Assembly (NCBI RefSeq): GCF_002115745.1
Contig: NZ_JFKB01000003.1
Location: forward strand, 62,001-126,000
Reading direction: 5' to 3'
Source of the DNA: Thalassospira alkalitolerans
Lineage (GTDB): Bacteria; Pseudomonadota; Alphaproteobacteria; Rhodospirillales; Thalassospiraceae
DNA: 64,000 nucleotides
The notes below the pieces were generated by a model. It was not told the origin of the DNA and ran no database searches. It was given only the letters and a program-made list of their open reading frames with translations. Both the position numbers and the translations under genes were made by a program. Position 1 is the first letter of the stretch. Each line of letters opens with the position of its first letter. Positions 1-7,881 of the stretch are shown piece by piece.

Positions 1-1
1 T

Positions 2-379
2 GGTGCGGTCTTTGATGATCCGAAAACGGCCATCGGCCTTGTGGTTGGTTTGGGTGTTCTGGGAACCGGGCTTGCTTATATCCTGTATTATTTCATCGTC
101 GATCAGCTTGGCGCCGTGGCGGCATCGGGGGTGACTTATTTGCCGCCTTTGGTTGCGATGGCGATTGGTATTGTGCTGATCGGCGAACCCGTGGCCGGAT
201 TGGATGTGGTGGCGATGGTTGCCATACTGTTTGGGGTGTTTTTGCAACAAATCGGACGGCGGGCTGTGCCGCTGACAACAATAAAGCCGCCGCCGGAAAG
301 CCGCGGGCATGGCCGGTTATTGACCCCGGATGCGCGGCAGAGCGCCCTTGAGGTGCAGGTAAAAGCCAGCAAGGCATAA
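2..379 (+). CDS. EamA/DMT-family transporter, C-terminal part (5' end outside window)
   Basis: The reading frame is open from base 2, so the gene begins before the window and only the last 125 codons are seen. They give at least three hydrophobic segments, with a loop containing DQLGAVAASGVTYLPP and a GEPVAGLDVVAM-type final helix, which are the signature of the second EamA repeat in drug/metabolite transporters. These inner-membrane proteins usually have ten helices in about 300 residues and export amino acids or other metabolites; the substrate cannot be read here. The last 40 residues are a polar, proline-rich cytoplasmic tail. Confidence 0.85.
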   Translation, partial: GAVFDDPKTAIGLVVGLGVLGTGLAYILYYFIVDQLGAVAASGVTYLPPLVAMAIGIVLIGEPVAGLDVVAMVAILFGVFLQQIGRRAVPLTTIKPPPESRGHGRLLTPDARQSALEVQVKASKA

Positions 380-1035
380 GAGCCGGGCATTTTTAATTAA
401 ATGTGTCAGGCCAGGGACAAACTTCGTCCAGTCTTTGCCGTCTATAGAATCGTTATCCCCGCGAAGGCGGAAATTCATGTGCTGCAAGAGATTTTAGATT
501 TCGAGCCCGCACTTTACGTCGGCCAGAATAACATTTTTTGAAAATGGCAAAGTTTGCAAATAATTTGCTGCGTTTTTAATTAACTGTTTTTGCATGCGAT
601 GTTTTATGTGCGCTGCACCAATTTTAGCGCGCCGGGAAAATTGCCCAGACCGAGGCTGGTGGCCGGGTTAGGGGCATGTTTCCCGGATAAATGTTGGGGA
701 TTTTTCGGTGTCGCCGTCAAGTCGGTTGGCGGGCCACATTGGGGAACGTAATGCGTTTTTGCATGGCTGCCCGGCGCAATGCTTTGATTGACTTTAATCT
801 AAAGGCCCTGTATCACCCGGCTCATTCCTTCGCTTGTAGGGCAGATTGAGCTGTCAGGAACTGTGTGAAAAGGCGGGGGCGGTACAGACGTGATGACGTT
901 TGTGCCTCATCATATGCCTCTCATACAGGGTCCGAAGCAGCGGCAAGTTTGCCGTGCACCGGTCACTATTGCTATCGAGCTGGCAAATCATAGCGTGAAC
1001 ATGACGCTGACCGGATATTGAAGGACTTTCCTTAT
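380..1035. other. Long intergenic region before the RNA helicase
   Basis: About 650 bases without a convincing gene. It is AT-rich in its first half and contains TTAATTAA-like stretches near 391 and 578, and a degenerate dispersed-repeat-like stretch (CCCGCGAAGGCGG, about 458-470). The second half directly precedes the helicase gene and could be a long 5' leader, as occurs before some cold-inducible DEAD-box helicase genes. I see no tRNA cloverleaf and no clear promoter. Confidence 0.4.
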
Positions 1036-2844
1036 ATGACTAATTTTGAAGGGCTCAACCTTATCGAGCCCCTGCTGCGCAACGTTGAAGCTTCTGGTTT
1101 CACCGCTCCGACCGAGATCCAGGCAAAAACCATTCCGGCTTTGCTTGAAGGGCGTGACCTTATGGGCATTTCCCAGACCGGTGGTGGTAAAACCGCAGCC
1201 TTCTGTTTGCCGATGCTGCAGCGCCTTGCTGAAAATCCGAAACGTCCGGAACCGGGCCAGCCGCGCGCGCTTATTCTTGCGCCGACGCGTGAATTGGTAA
1301 ATCAGATCGGTCAGTGTCTGCGCGATTTCAAAAAAGGCATTCGCCTGTTTTCTTCTGTTGTTTATGGCGGCTCGCCGATGGGCCCGCAGATTCAGGAATT
1401 GCGCCGCGGCGTTGATATCCTGGTTGCGACCCCGGGTCGTCTGCTTGACCATATGTCACGTAACACCATCCGTTTCGACGACATCGAAGTTTTCGTTCTC
1501 GACGAAGCTGACCGTATGCTCGACATGGGCTTCTCCGAAGATGTTCTGACGGTTGCAGCAAAGCTGCCGCGCGAACATCAGACCGTGATGTTCTCGGCAA
1601 CCATGCCGTCGGCTGTTAAACATCTGACCGACCGTTTGTTGAGCAACCCGGTCAAGGTTGAAACTGCACCGCAGTCCAGCGTTACAGAACGTGTTACCCA
1701 GCGTGGCATGTTTGTGAAGCGTCACGACAAGACCAAATTGCTGATTCAGTTGTTGAAGCGTGACGAAAGCGAACGCGTTCTGGTTTTCACCAAAACCAAA
1801 GCCGATGCTGACGAACTGTCGTTCCAGCTGCGCGATGAAGGTGTTGATACTGATGCCATTCATGGTGACAAACAGCAGCGCATCCGTCAGAAAATCCTGC
1901 GGAACTTCCGTAATGGTCAGTTCCCGGTTCTGATTGCAACCGACGTTGCCGCACGCGGCATCGACGTTCCGGGCATCTCGCACGTCATTAACTATGACCT
2001 GCCGACCGATCCGGAAAACTATGTGCACCGTATTGGCCGTACCGGCCGTGGCAGTGCCGAAGGTGTTGCGATTTCGTTCTGCGAACCGCGTGATGTTCGT
2101 CATCTGCGCAATATCGAACGTATTATCGGCCAGCAGGTCCAAATCGACGAAGATCACGAATTCCATTCGGCTCCTTCTGCTCGCTCGTCGAGCGGCGGCG
2201 GTGGTCGTGATGGCGGCCGTGGTGGTCGTGGCGGTTTCGGCGGCGGTGGTCGTGATGGCGGTCGCGGTGGTTTCGGTGGCAGTCGTGACGGTGGTCGCGA
2301 TGCAGGCCGTGGCGGTCGTGGTGGCTTTGGCGGCGGCCGTGATGGTGGCCGTGACGGCGCACGTGCATCCTTTGGCGGTCCGCGTGATGGCGGTCGTCGT
2401 GTAGAAGGTGATCGCGAAGGCGGTCGTGACGCTGGCCGTGATGGCGGGCGTGGTTTTGGCGGCGAACGTGATGGTGGCCGTCGTTTCGGTCAGTCTGATC
2501 AGCCGCGTGGTGATCGTCCGGTACGCAATGATCGCAATGATCGTGGCGGTGAACGTTTCGATCGCAAGCCGCGCTTTGACCGTGCAGCGGAAACGCAGCG
2601 CCCGGATCGTGCAGAACGCACCGAGCGTAATGACCGTGGCACCAATTTCCGCCCGCGTGGCGAAGGTGCCGCACCGGCACGTGATGGTGAACGCAAGTTC
2701 GCTGACAAGCCGCGTGGCGAACGTGGTTTCCAGGGTGATCGTGATACCCGTGGCCGTGATTTCAGTGATCGCCCGCGCCGTAGCGAGGGTGCCCGCACGG
2801 AAGGCCGTGGTGGTAACCAGGGCATGAAACGTCGTTCGGCCTGA
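1036..2844 (+). CDS. DEAD-box ATP-dependent RNA helicase with Arg/Gly/Asp-rich C-terminal tail
   Basis: 602 residues from ATG 1036, preferred over an upstream in-frame TTG at 1018 because AAGGA lies about 10 nt before it. The helicase core occupies residues 1-375: Q motif GFTAPTEIQ (21-29), Walker A SQTGGGKT (46-53), VLDEADRMLDMGF (DEAD), SATMP, and HRIGRTGRG. This is the RhlE-like class, which unwinds short RNA duplexes in ribosome assembly and mRNA decay, typically rising in the cold. From about residue 385 onward the protein is almost entirely R, G, D, E, F and S, with many RDGGR and GGRGGFGG repeats, then a more charged RNDR/ERxDR stretch: a disordered RNA-binding tail. It is monocistronic, followed by a strong terminator. 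Confidence 0.95.
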   Translation: MTNFEGLNLIEPLLRNVEASGFTAPTEIQAKTIPALLEGRDLMGISQTGGGKTAAFCLPMLQRLAENPKRPEPGQPRALILAPTRELVNQIGQCLRDFKKGIRLFSSVVYGGSPMGPQIQELRRGVDILVATPGRLLDHMSRNTIRFDDIEVFVLDEADRMLDMGFSEDVLTVAAKLPREHQTVMFSATMPSAVKHLTDRLLSNPVKVETAPQSSVTERVTQRGMFVKRHDKTKLLIQLLKRDESERVLVFTKTKADADELSFQLRDEGVDTDAIHGDKQQRIRQKILRNFRNGQFPVLIATDVAARGIDVPGISHVINYDLPTDPENYVHRIGRTGRGSAEGVAISFCEPRDVRHLRNIERIIGQQVQIDEDHEFHSAPSARSSSGGGGRDGGRGGRGGFGGGGRDGGRGGFGGSRDGGRDAGRGGRGGFGGGRDGGRDGARASFGGPRDGGRRVEGDREGGRDAGRDGGRGFGGERDGGRRFGQSDQPRGDRPVRNDRNDRGGERFDRKPRFDRAAETQRPDRAERTERNDRGTNFRPRGEGAAPARDGERKFADKPRGERGFQGDRDTRGRDFSDRPRRSEGARTEGRGGNQGMKRRSA

Positions 2845-2897
2845 TTGCAAGGCTGCCGTCCAGATTAATCCGGACGGGTCGAAAGCATACAAATTTC

Positions 2898-2936
2898 AAA
2901 AGGCAGCCCCCGCGAAACGGGGGCTGCCTTTTTTGT
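2898..2936 (+). terminator. Rho-independent terminator of the helicase gene
   Basis: A perfect 13-bp stem (AAGGCAGCCCCCG / CGGGGGCTGCCTT) with a five-base CGAAA loop is followed by a run of six T. It lies 54 bases after the helicase stop. Confidence 0.95.
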
Positions 2937-3082
2937 GGTGCCATTAACCCCGATTGGGGATGGTGTGCGGAAATATCGTAAAAAAATGCGTTCCAAACGA
3001 TGAAACCGCCAAATGGTCTGCTTACATAATATCGGAAATAACCTGTGCTGTATGGTTGAGATGCAGCTGGAGAGTGGTGGTA

Positions 3083-3925
3083 ATGCAATGGGCTAACCGG
3101 GCGGGATGTATCGCAACCGTTTGTGTCGCTGCCGTTTTGGCAGCAAGGGTTGTGTATGCGCATGACGCATCACGTCATTTCACCATCGATGCCGATGGGG
3201 AACGCAATTGCACGCGTCTGCTTGCGTCGGGCAATCCGGATTATCCGCCCTATCTTTGGCCAGCTGAAAGTGATCGTAATCATCTGATTGGTGCGGCGGC
3301 CGATTTCCTGAAACGTGTTGGCGAAGCCGCCGGGGTCGAGATCGAAGTGGTCAATACTGGCAGTTGGGGGCGCGTGCAGCAGAACATGCGCGACGGCAGC
3401 ATTGATATGATTGCCGGTGCGTTTCTGACCATCCCGCGACTTCAATATATGGATTACTTTTTCCCGGCCTTTCAGGGGACGCGGACCGTGATCTGGACCC
3501 GGGACAACGTCGACATCAATTATCGGCAATGGCCTGATTTACGCGGGCTTGAAGGCCTGACGGTGATCAATAACAGTTTTGGTCAGGAATTTGATGCCTA
3601 TGCCAAGGGAAACCTGACCATCCGCGAGGTTCCCAGCCTTGAACAGGGCTTGCACATGCTTGAACGCAATCGTGCTGAATATGTGATCTATGAAGAATTT
3701 CCCGGCAAAGCCATTGCCGCGCGTGCGAATATCAAGGGTATCCGCAGCTATGATGTGCCGGTCAGTACCGAAAATCTGTATTTGGCCATGTCGCATAAAT
3801 CGCCGTGCAATACCGGCGCGCTGCGGGGGCGAATTGCACAGGCTTTGTTCAAGCTGGTGAGCGAAGACGTAATGAGCGATATGCTTGAAGCCAGCATTGC
3901 CCGGTGGGGCAATCGTACCAACTGA
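3083..3925 (+). CDS. Periplasmic solute-binding protein, family 3-like
   Basis: 280 residues from ATG 3083, chosen because GGAGAG lies 8 nt upstream and a signal peptide begins there (hydrophobic CIATVCVAAVLAA, then VVYA-HDA); the longer frame from 2954 would bury the signal. The mature protein has the pattern of SBP_bac_3 proteins: YPPYLWPAES near the start, FLKRVGEAAGVEIEVV, a short 'GSIDMIAGAFLTIPR' block and AMSHKSPC near the end. Such proteins bind amino acids or small acids for ABC importers, or act as sensors. No permease or ATPase gene is adjacent, so its partner is unknown. It has its own leader after the helicase terminator. Confidence 0.8.
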   Translation: MQWANRAGCIATVCVAAVLAARVVYAHDASRHFTIDADGERNCTRLLASGNPDYPPYLWPAESDRNHLIGAAADFLKRVGEAAGVEIEVVNTGSWGRVQQNMRDGSIDMIAGAFLTIPRLQYMDYFFPAFQGTRTVIWTRDNVDINYRQWPDLRGLEGLTVINNSFGQEFDAYAKGNLTIREVPSLEQGLHMLERNRAEYVIYEEFPGKAIAARANIKGIRSYDVPVSTENLYLAMSHKSPCNTGALRGRIAQALFKLVSEDVMSDMLEASIARWGNRTN

Positions 3926-4074
3926 TTTATTTTCCCTGTCTGTTTCGGAATGGAAAAAAGTCACTTTCAACCTGTGTTTGAGAGGCGGCTGGTCATATGT
4001 AATTCCTGGGTTCTCTCTGTCTTCTATGCCGCAAAATTCTGCTCATTTTGTGTTGTTTTGGCGACATAAGTCAT

Positions 4075-4103
4075 ATTAAGTTCGGCTCCTAAGGAAACTT
4101 AAT
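4075..4103. promoter_or_regulatory. Inverted repeat in the dctP leader
   Basis: ATTAAGTT and AACTTAAT form a perfect 8-bp inverted repeat separated by 13 bases, 39 bases before the dctP start. It could be an operator or a short leader hairpin. No regulator gene is adjacent. Confidence 0.45.
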
Positions 4104-4142
4104 TTCCAAGAACAAACAAGATGTTTCGGGAGAACGAAAATC

Positions 4143-5171
4143 ATGAAACTTGCAAAAGTGCTGTCTGCGCTGGGCTTTGGCGCGGTGATGTCGCTATCTG
4201 TGACGGCCTATGCCAGCGATTATAAAGCCGAATACAAGGTTTCGACGGTTCTTGGGACGCCTTTCCCATGGGGTGAAGCTGCTGAAAAATGGGCGGAACT
4301 TGTCGCCGCGCGCACGGACGGTCGCATTAATCTGAAAGTGTATCCGAATGCGCAACTGGTTGCCGGTGACCAGACCAAGGAATTCACGGCAATGCGCCAG
4401 GGTATTATTGATATGGCTGTTGGGTCGACGATCAACTGGTCCCCGCAGGTCAAGGAACTGAACCTGTTTTCCTTGCCGTTCCTGATGCCCGATTATGCTG
4501 CGATGGATGCCCTGACCCAGGGGCCGGTCGGCGCAAAGATTTTTGAAGCAATCGAACGTCAGGGGATCGTCCCGCTTGGCTGGTCAGAAAATGGCTTCCG
4601 CGAAGTGACGAACTCCAAGCATGCCATTACCGAGCCCGCAGACCTTAAAGGTTTGAAAATGCGTGTCGTTGGGTCCCCGTTGTATAATGATACCTTTACC
4701 GCGCTTGGTGCCAATCCAACCCAAATGAGTTGGGCGGACGCCAAACCGGCACTGACGACGGGGGCGGTTGACGGACAGGAAAATCCGTTAACTGTTTACG
4801 ATGTGGCAAAAATTGAAACCGCGGGTCAGACTTATGTGACCCAGTGGCACTATGTTGCAGACCCGCTGATCTTTGCGTCCAATGAACGGGTTTGGGAAAA
4901 CTTTACCCCGGAAGATCAAAAGATCGTCAAACAGGCCGCTGTTGATGCCGGTGCCTATGGCATTGAGCTGGCCCGCAAGGGAACGACGGCAGATGATCAA
5001 TCCTTGATCAAGGCTTTGGAAGCACGCGGTGCGAAATTCACCGAACTGACAGACGAACAGCGCCAGAAATTTGTTGATGCGACCCGCGAGGTCTATGGCA
5101 AATGGAAGGATCGGGTCGGTAACGATCTGGTTGATATGGCCGAAAAATCGATTGCTGATCGTCCCCAGTAA
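4143..5171 (+). CDS. dctP: TRAP transporter substrate-binding protein DctP
   Basis: 342 residues with a clear signal peptide (MKLAKVLSALGFGAV... ending TAYA-SD). The mature part matches the DctP family: an early YKVSTVLGTPFPWGEAAEKW segment, a central LKGLKMRVVGSPLYNDTFTALGANP block with the conserved arginine that binds the substrate carboxylate, and W-DQKIVKQAA near the end. It captures a small organic acid in the periplasm and hands it to the DctQM membrane complex encoded just downstream; uptake is driven by an ion gradient, not ATP. The precise substrate is not readable. A hairpin with a T tract separates it from dctQ, consistent with higher expression of the binding protein. Confidence 0.93.
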   Translation: MKLAKVLSALGFGAVMSLSVTAYASDYKAEYKVSTVLGTPFPWGEAAEKWAELVAARTDGRINLKVYPNAQLVAGDQTKEFTAMRQGIIDMAVGSTINWSPQVKELNLFSLPFLMPDYAAMDALTQGPVGAKIFEAIERQGIVPLGWSENGFREVTNSKHAITEPADLKGLKMRVVGSPLYNDTFTALGANPTQMSWADAKPALTTGAVDGQENPLTVYDVAKIETAGQTYVTQWHYVADPLIFASNERVWENFTPEDQKIVKQAAVDAGAYGIELARKGTTADDQSLIKALEARGAKFTELTDEQRQKFVDATREVYGKWKDRVGNDLVDMAEKSIADRPQ

Positions 5172-5176
5172 TAGCA

Positions 5177-5232
5177 GGGCGCCATTCATTGCCACCTTCG
5201 TTTGGCCGTGTGTGGCGCCTTTTTCCTTTTTT
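5177..5232 (+). terminator. Attenuator-like hairpin between dctP and dctQ
   Basis: GGGCGCCA (5177-5184) pairs with TGGCGCCT (5213-5220), enclosing smaller complementary segments, and is followed by TTTTCCTTTTTT. Placed 6 bases after dctP, it probably ends part of the transcripts so that binding protein exceeds permease. Confidence 0.65.
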
Positions 5233-5264
5233 GATAATACCTGATTGTTTGAAAGGGTCCGACC

Positions 5265-5840
5265 TTGGCGGATCGAGACGGAATTCCGATTGATTTTTCA
5301 GCCGAACCATCCGGTGAAGATGGTCCGGGGAAAGTATTCGATGCCGGTGCGCCGGGTAAGAGCATTAAAGTTGAGGAAGCCTTGGCAGCCCTGGCTTTGG
5401 CGCTGATTTGCCTGATCAGTCTTGCCAATGTGGTGGTCAGGTATATGACCGATGTGTCCTTTGCCTTTACCGAGGAATTTTCTGTTTTTCTGTTGGTGGT
5501 TATGACCCTTTTGGGGGCGTCCATTGCCTTTGCGCGGAATGAACATATCCGGATTACCTTTTTCCTTGAACGGTTCTCACGACCGGTACGTGTGTTGGCC
5601 GAGATGATCACATTGGCGATCACAACACTGCTGTTTTCGATGGTCGTTTATTATGGGTTCCTGTTCACCCTCGACGAATATAAATACGATGAAATATCCG
5701 CCGGGCTTGGTTATCCCAGCTGGATCTATTCGATCTGGTTGCCGATGCTTGCTGTGCTGATACTCGTACGGGTTCTTGGACGGGGGTGGCTTTTGGCCCG
5801 TGCTGGAAAATCATCAGCGAAAGATGGTGAACGGTCATGA
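5265..5840 (+). CDS. dctQ: TRAP transporter small membrane subunit DctQ
   Basis: 191 residues from a TTG codon at 5265, supported by GAAAGGG 7 nt upstream; there is no in-frame ATG before the first membrane segment. After a 30-residue hydrophilic N-terminus come four hydrophobic segments (about 36-55, 68-88, 108-132, 145-168), the DctQ topology. The loop 'LLGASIAFARNEHIRITF' is typical of the family. The subunit joins DctM and helps dock the binding protein. Its stop overlaps the dctM start in ATGA. Confidence 0.9.
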   Translation: MADRDGIPIDFSAEPSGEDGPGKVFDAGAPGKSIKVEEALAALALALICLISLANVVVRYMTDVSFAFTEEFSVFLLVVMTLLGASIAFARNEHIRITFFLERFSRPVRVLAEMITLAITTLLFSMVVYYGFLFTLDEYKYDEISAGLGYPSWIYSIWLPMLAVLILVRVLGRGWLLARAGKSSAKDGERS

Positions 5841-7135
5841 TAACGGCCAGTTTTGCCTTGCTTGCTGTGTTTGTTGTTTTGCTGATTATTGGAACGCCGA
5901 TTGCCGTCGCCCTTGGTTTTGCCGGGGTGGTCGGGATTTATTTCGGTCTTGATGTCTATGCGTTGGCAACCGTCGGGACCAATACCTATAACGGGATCGC
6001 CAAATACCCGCTGATTGCGATTCCGCTGTTCATCCTGACCGGTATGATTTTCGAACGGTCGGGGGTCGCCAAAAGTCTTGTCGATTTTGCCAGTGCAATT
6101 GTTGGCCCGCGGCGGGGCGGTTTGGCCGTTGTGGCGGTGCTTGTTTGCATGATGATGGGCGGAATGTCTGGATCGGGCCCGGCGGATGCTGCTGCTGTGG
6201 CGATGGTGATGATCCCGTCAATGATGCGATCTGGATATCCCCGTGAATTCTCGGCAAGTGTGATCGCGGCCGGTGCATCGACGGCTATTTTGATACCGCC
6301 CTCGGTGGCGTTAATTGTCTATTCCCTGATTGTGCCGGGTACAGACCTTCGGGCCTTGTTTGCGGGCGGGATTATTCCGGGCATTCTGGCCGGTGTGGCC
6401 ATTATTATTCCCGCTTTGCTTTTATCGCGTCGGCACAATTTCGGGATCGCCGAAGTCGGCAAAAGATTGCCGATTTGGCCGACGTTTGTGCGTGCTGTTC
6501 CCGCATTGCTGGCGCCTGTGATTATTCTGGGGGGCTTGCGGACCGGGTTGTTTACCCCGACAGAAGCCGCCGTTGTTACCGTGACCTATGGTCTTTTGAT
6601 TGGTCTTTTTGTCTATCGCAGCATGCGGTTGCGCGATTTGTATCAGTTGTTTGTTGATTCTGCCGTGACGTCTGGCGTGATCATGTTGATTATGACGTTG
6701 GCAGGCATTTTTGCCTGGGCAGGGGCGACGCTTGGTACTTTTGATATGGCAGCAAAGGCGCTACTTGGTCTGTCTGAAAACGAGCACGTGGTGCTTGCGC
6801 TGATCATGGTCTTTCTTTTGCTGGCCGGGATGGTTTTGGATGGGGTTTCGATCTATCTGATTACCTTGCCACTTTTGATGCCGGTAATGTCGGCCTTTAA
6901 CTGGAGCCCGGTCTGGTTTGGCGTTGTCATGGCAATGAATATTGCCATCGGACAATTCACGCCGCCTGTTGCGGTGAACCTGATGGTAACGTCGCGGATT
7001 GCCGGTATTCCGCTGGAACGCACAATTCCCTGGACCTTGTATCTGGTCTTTTCCATGGCGATTGCGATGACATTGGTAATTGTTTTCCCCCAACTGGTGA
7101 CATGGTTGCCAGAAATGCTGGGGTATCGGGTCTGA
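5837..7135 (+). CDS. dctM: TRAP transporter large permease subunit DctM
   Basis: 432 residues, start ATG overlapping the dctQ stop, implying translational coupling. About twelve hydrophobic helices; family landmarks are IPLFILTGMIFERSGVAKSL, the glycine-rich MMMGGMSGSGPADAAAVAMVMIP turn, ASTAILIPPS, GLFTPTEAAVVT and FTPPVAVNLMV. It forms the sodium-coupled transport channel for the substrate captured by DctP. Length agrees with the usual 425-435 residues. Confidence 0.95.
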   Translation: MITASFALLAVFVVLLIIGTPIAVALGFAGVVGIYFGLDVYALATVGTNTYNGIAKYPLIAIPLFILTGMIFERSGVAKSLVDFASAIVGPRRGGLAVVAVLVCMMMGGMSGSGPADAAAVAMVMIPSMMRSGYPREFSASVIAAGASTAILIPPSVALIVYSLIVPGTDLRALFAGGIIPGILAGVAIIIPALLLSRRHNFGIAEVGKRLPIWPTFVRAVPALLAPVIILGGLRTGLFTPTEAAVVTVTYGLLIGLFVYRSMRLRDLYQLFVDSAVTSGVIMLIMTLAGIFAWAGATLGTFDMAAKALLGLSENEHVVLALIMVFLLLAGMVLDGVSIYLITLPLLMPVMSAFNWSPVWFGVVMAMNIAIGQFTPPVAVNLMVTSRIAGIPLERTIPWTLYLVFSMAIAMTLVIVFPQLVTWLPEMLGYRV

Positions 7136-7162
7136 GCAATCGGACGTCGGTGATTTTATGTG

Positions 7163-7191
7163 GCAATGGCGCGTCTTTGACGCGCCATTGC
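7163..7191 (+). terminator. Hairpin after the TRAP operon
   Basis: GCAATGGCGCGTC and GACGCGCCATTGC form a perfect 13-bp stem around a three-base loop, 28 bases after dctM. The following sequence (TGTTTGGGG) is poor in T, so termination strength is uncertain; it may mainly protect the mRNA end. Confidence 0.55.
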
Positions 7192-7253
7192 TGTTTGGGG
7201 CGGGCCTTGGCCAAAGGGCGGATTATAAATCGGTATGATGATGCGGATTTAAT

Positions 7254-7276
7254 TTGACGTTAACGTAAACGTTAAC
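7254..7276. promoter_or_regulatory. ACGT-repeat palindrome before the isovaleryl-CoA block (candidate LiuR-type operator)
   Basis: Three ACGT cores sit exactly 6 bases apart. The segment contains two overlapping palindromes: TTGACGTTAACGTAAA (7254-7269) and the perfect GTTAACGT-AA-ACGTTAAC (7259-7276). MerR-family LiuR regulators of leucine and isovalerate catabolism in proteobacteria recognise TTTACGTTAACGTAAA-like sites, and the block downstream encodes isovaleryl-CoA dehydrogenase. The match to LiuR is from memory of the motif; no MerR gene is in the window. Confidence 0.55.
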
Positions 7277-7354
7277 TACAACAGAGCCACGTCATATTCC
7301 GGTATCCATCCCTGCGCATTTCATGGGTACCAGCAGTCAAGGCAGGATCGCGAC

Positions 7355-7819
7355 ATGGCCCCGTTCGAGCCCCAAAACCCAAATTACGTTGCCGAAGTCC
7401 GGTACCGGTTTGCTCAGCAACCCTATAATCTGTCCATCGGGGCCGAAGTCACCGATGTGATGCCGGGGCGGGTGGAAATTGTCGTGCCGTCACGCGCCGA
7501 TTTGGTTCAGCATAATGGCTATTTCCATGGCGGCCTGATCGCCGGCCTGGCCGATATCGCCGGCGGTTTTGCCGGTTGGAGCCTTGTGGCCGAAGATCAG
7601 GGCATGTTGACCATCGAATACAAATTAAACATCGTCGCCCCCGGTCTGGGGGATGGGTTGCGCGCAGTTGGCGAAGTTGTGTCGCGCGGACGATCGATTA
7701 TTGTCACGCGCATTGATGTTTTCGGATCAAGGGACGGCGAACCTGTGTTGTGCGCCACCTCGCTTCAGACGCTTAAGGTCATGAATCTGCCGCCGGAATT
7801 ATTAAGCAACGCTGCGTAA
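7355..7819 (+). CDS. PaaI-family hotdog thioesterase
   Basis: 154 residues from ATG 7355 with AGGA upstream. The hotdog-fold PaaI pattern is present: QHNGYFHGGLIAGLADIAGG, where the asparagine and HGG precede the central helix carrying the conserved aspartate, then YKLNIVAPG and a final 'CATSLQTLKVM'. These enzymes hydrolyse acyl- or arylacyl-CoA thioesters in the cytoplasm, often as a safety valve when CoA intermediates accumulate. It is followed 62 bases later by isovaleryl-CoA dehydrogenase on the same strand, so a branched or medium acyl-CoA substrate is plausible. Confidence 0.85.
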   Translation: MAPFEPQNPNYVAEVRYRFAQQPYNLSIGAEVTDVMPGRVEIVVPSRADLVQHNGYFHGGLIAGLADIAGGFAGWSLVAEDQGMLTIEYKLNIVAPGLGDGLRAVGEVVSRGRSIIVTRIDVFGSRDGEPVLCATSLQTLKVMNLPPELLSNAA

Positions 7820-7881
7820 TCCGGCGAATAATTCACTTTTAGTCAATAATCGAAACCAACCTTCAGGGCAGGATAGTCATC

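Noticed and set aside
458-470. CCCGCGAAGGCGG resembling a common dispersed intergenic repeat
   Set aside because: Only one degenerate copy without the second arm; not enough to call a repeat element.
1456-2892. Long open frame (478 codons) antisense to the helicase gene, and shorter ones at 2123-2680 and 1934-2404
   Set aside because: They arise from the repetitive, GC-rich RGG tail, translate into Thr/Ala- or His/Arg-only low-complexity protein and have no ribosome-binding site; the sense frame carries all helicase motifs.
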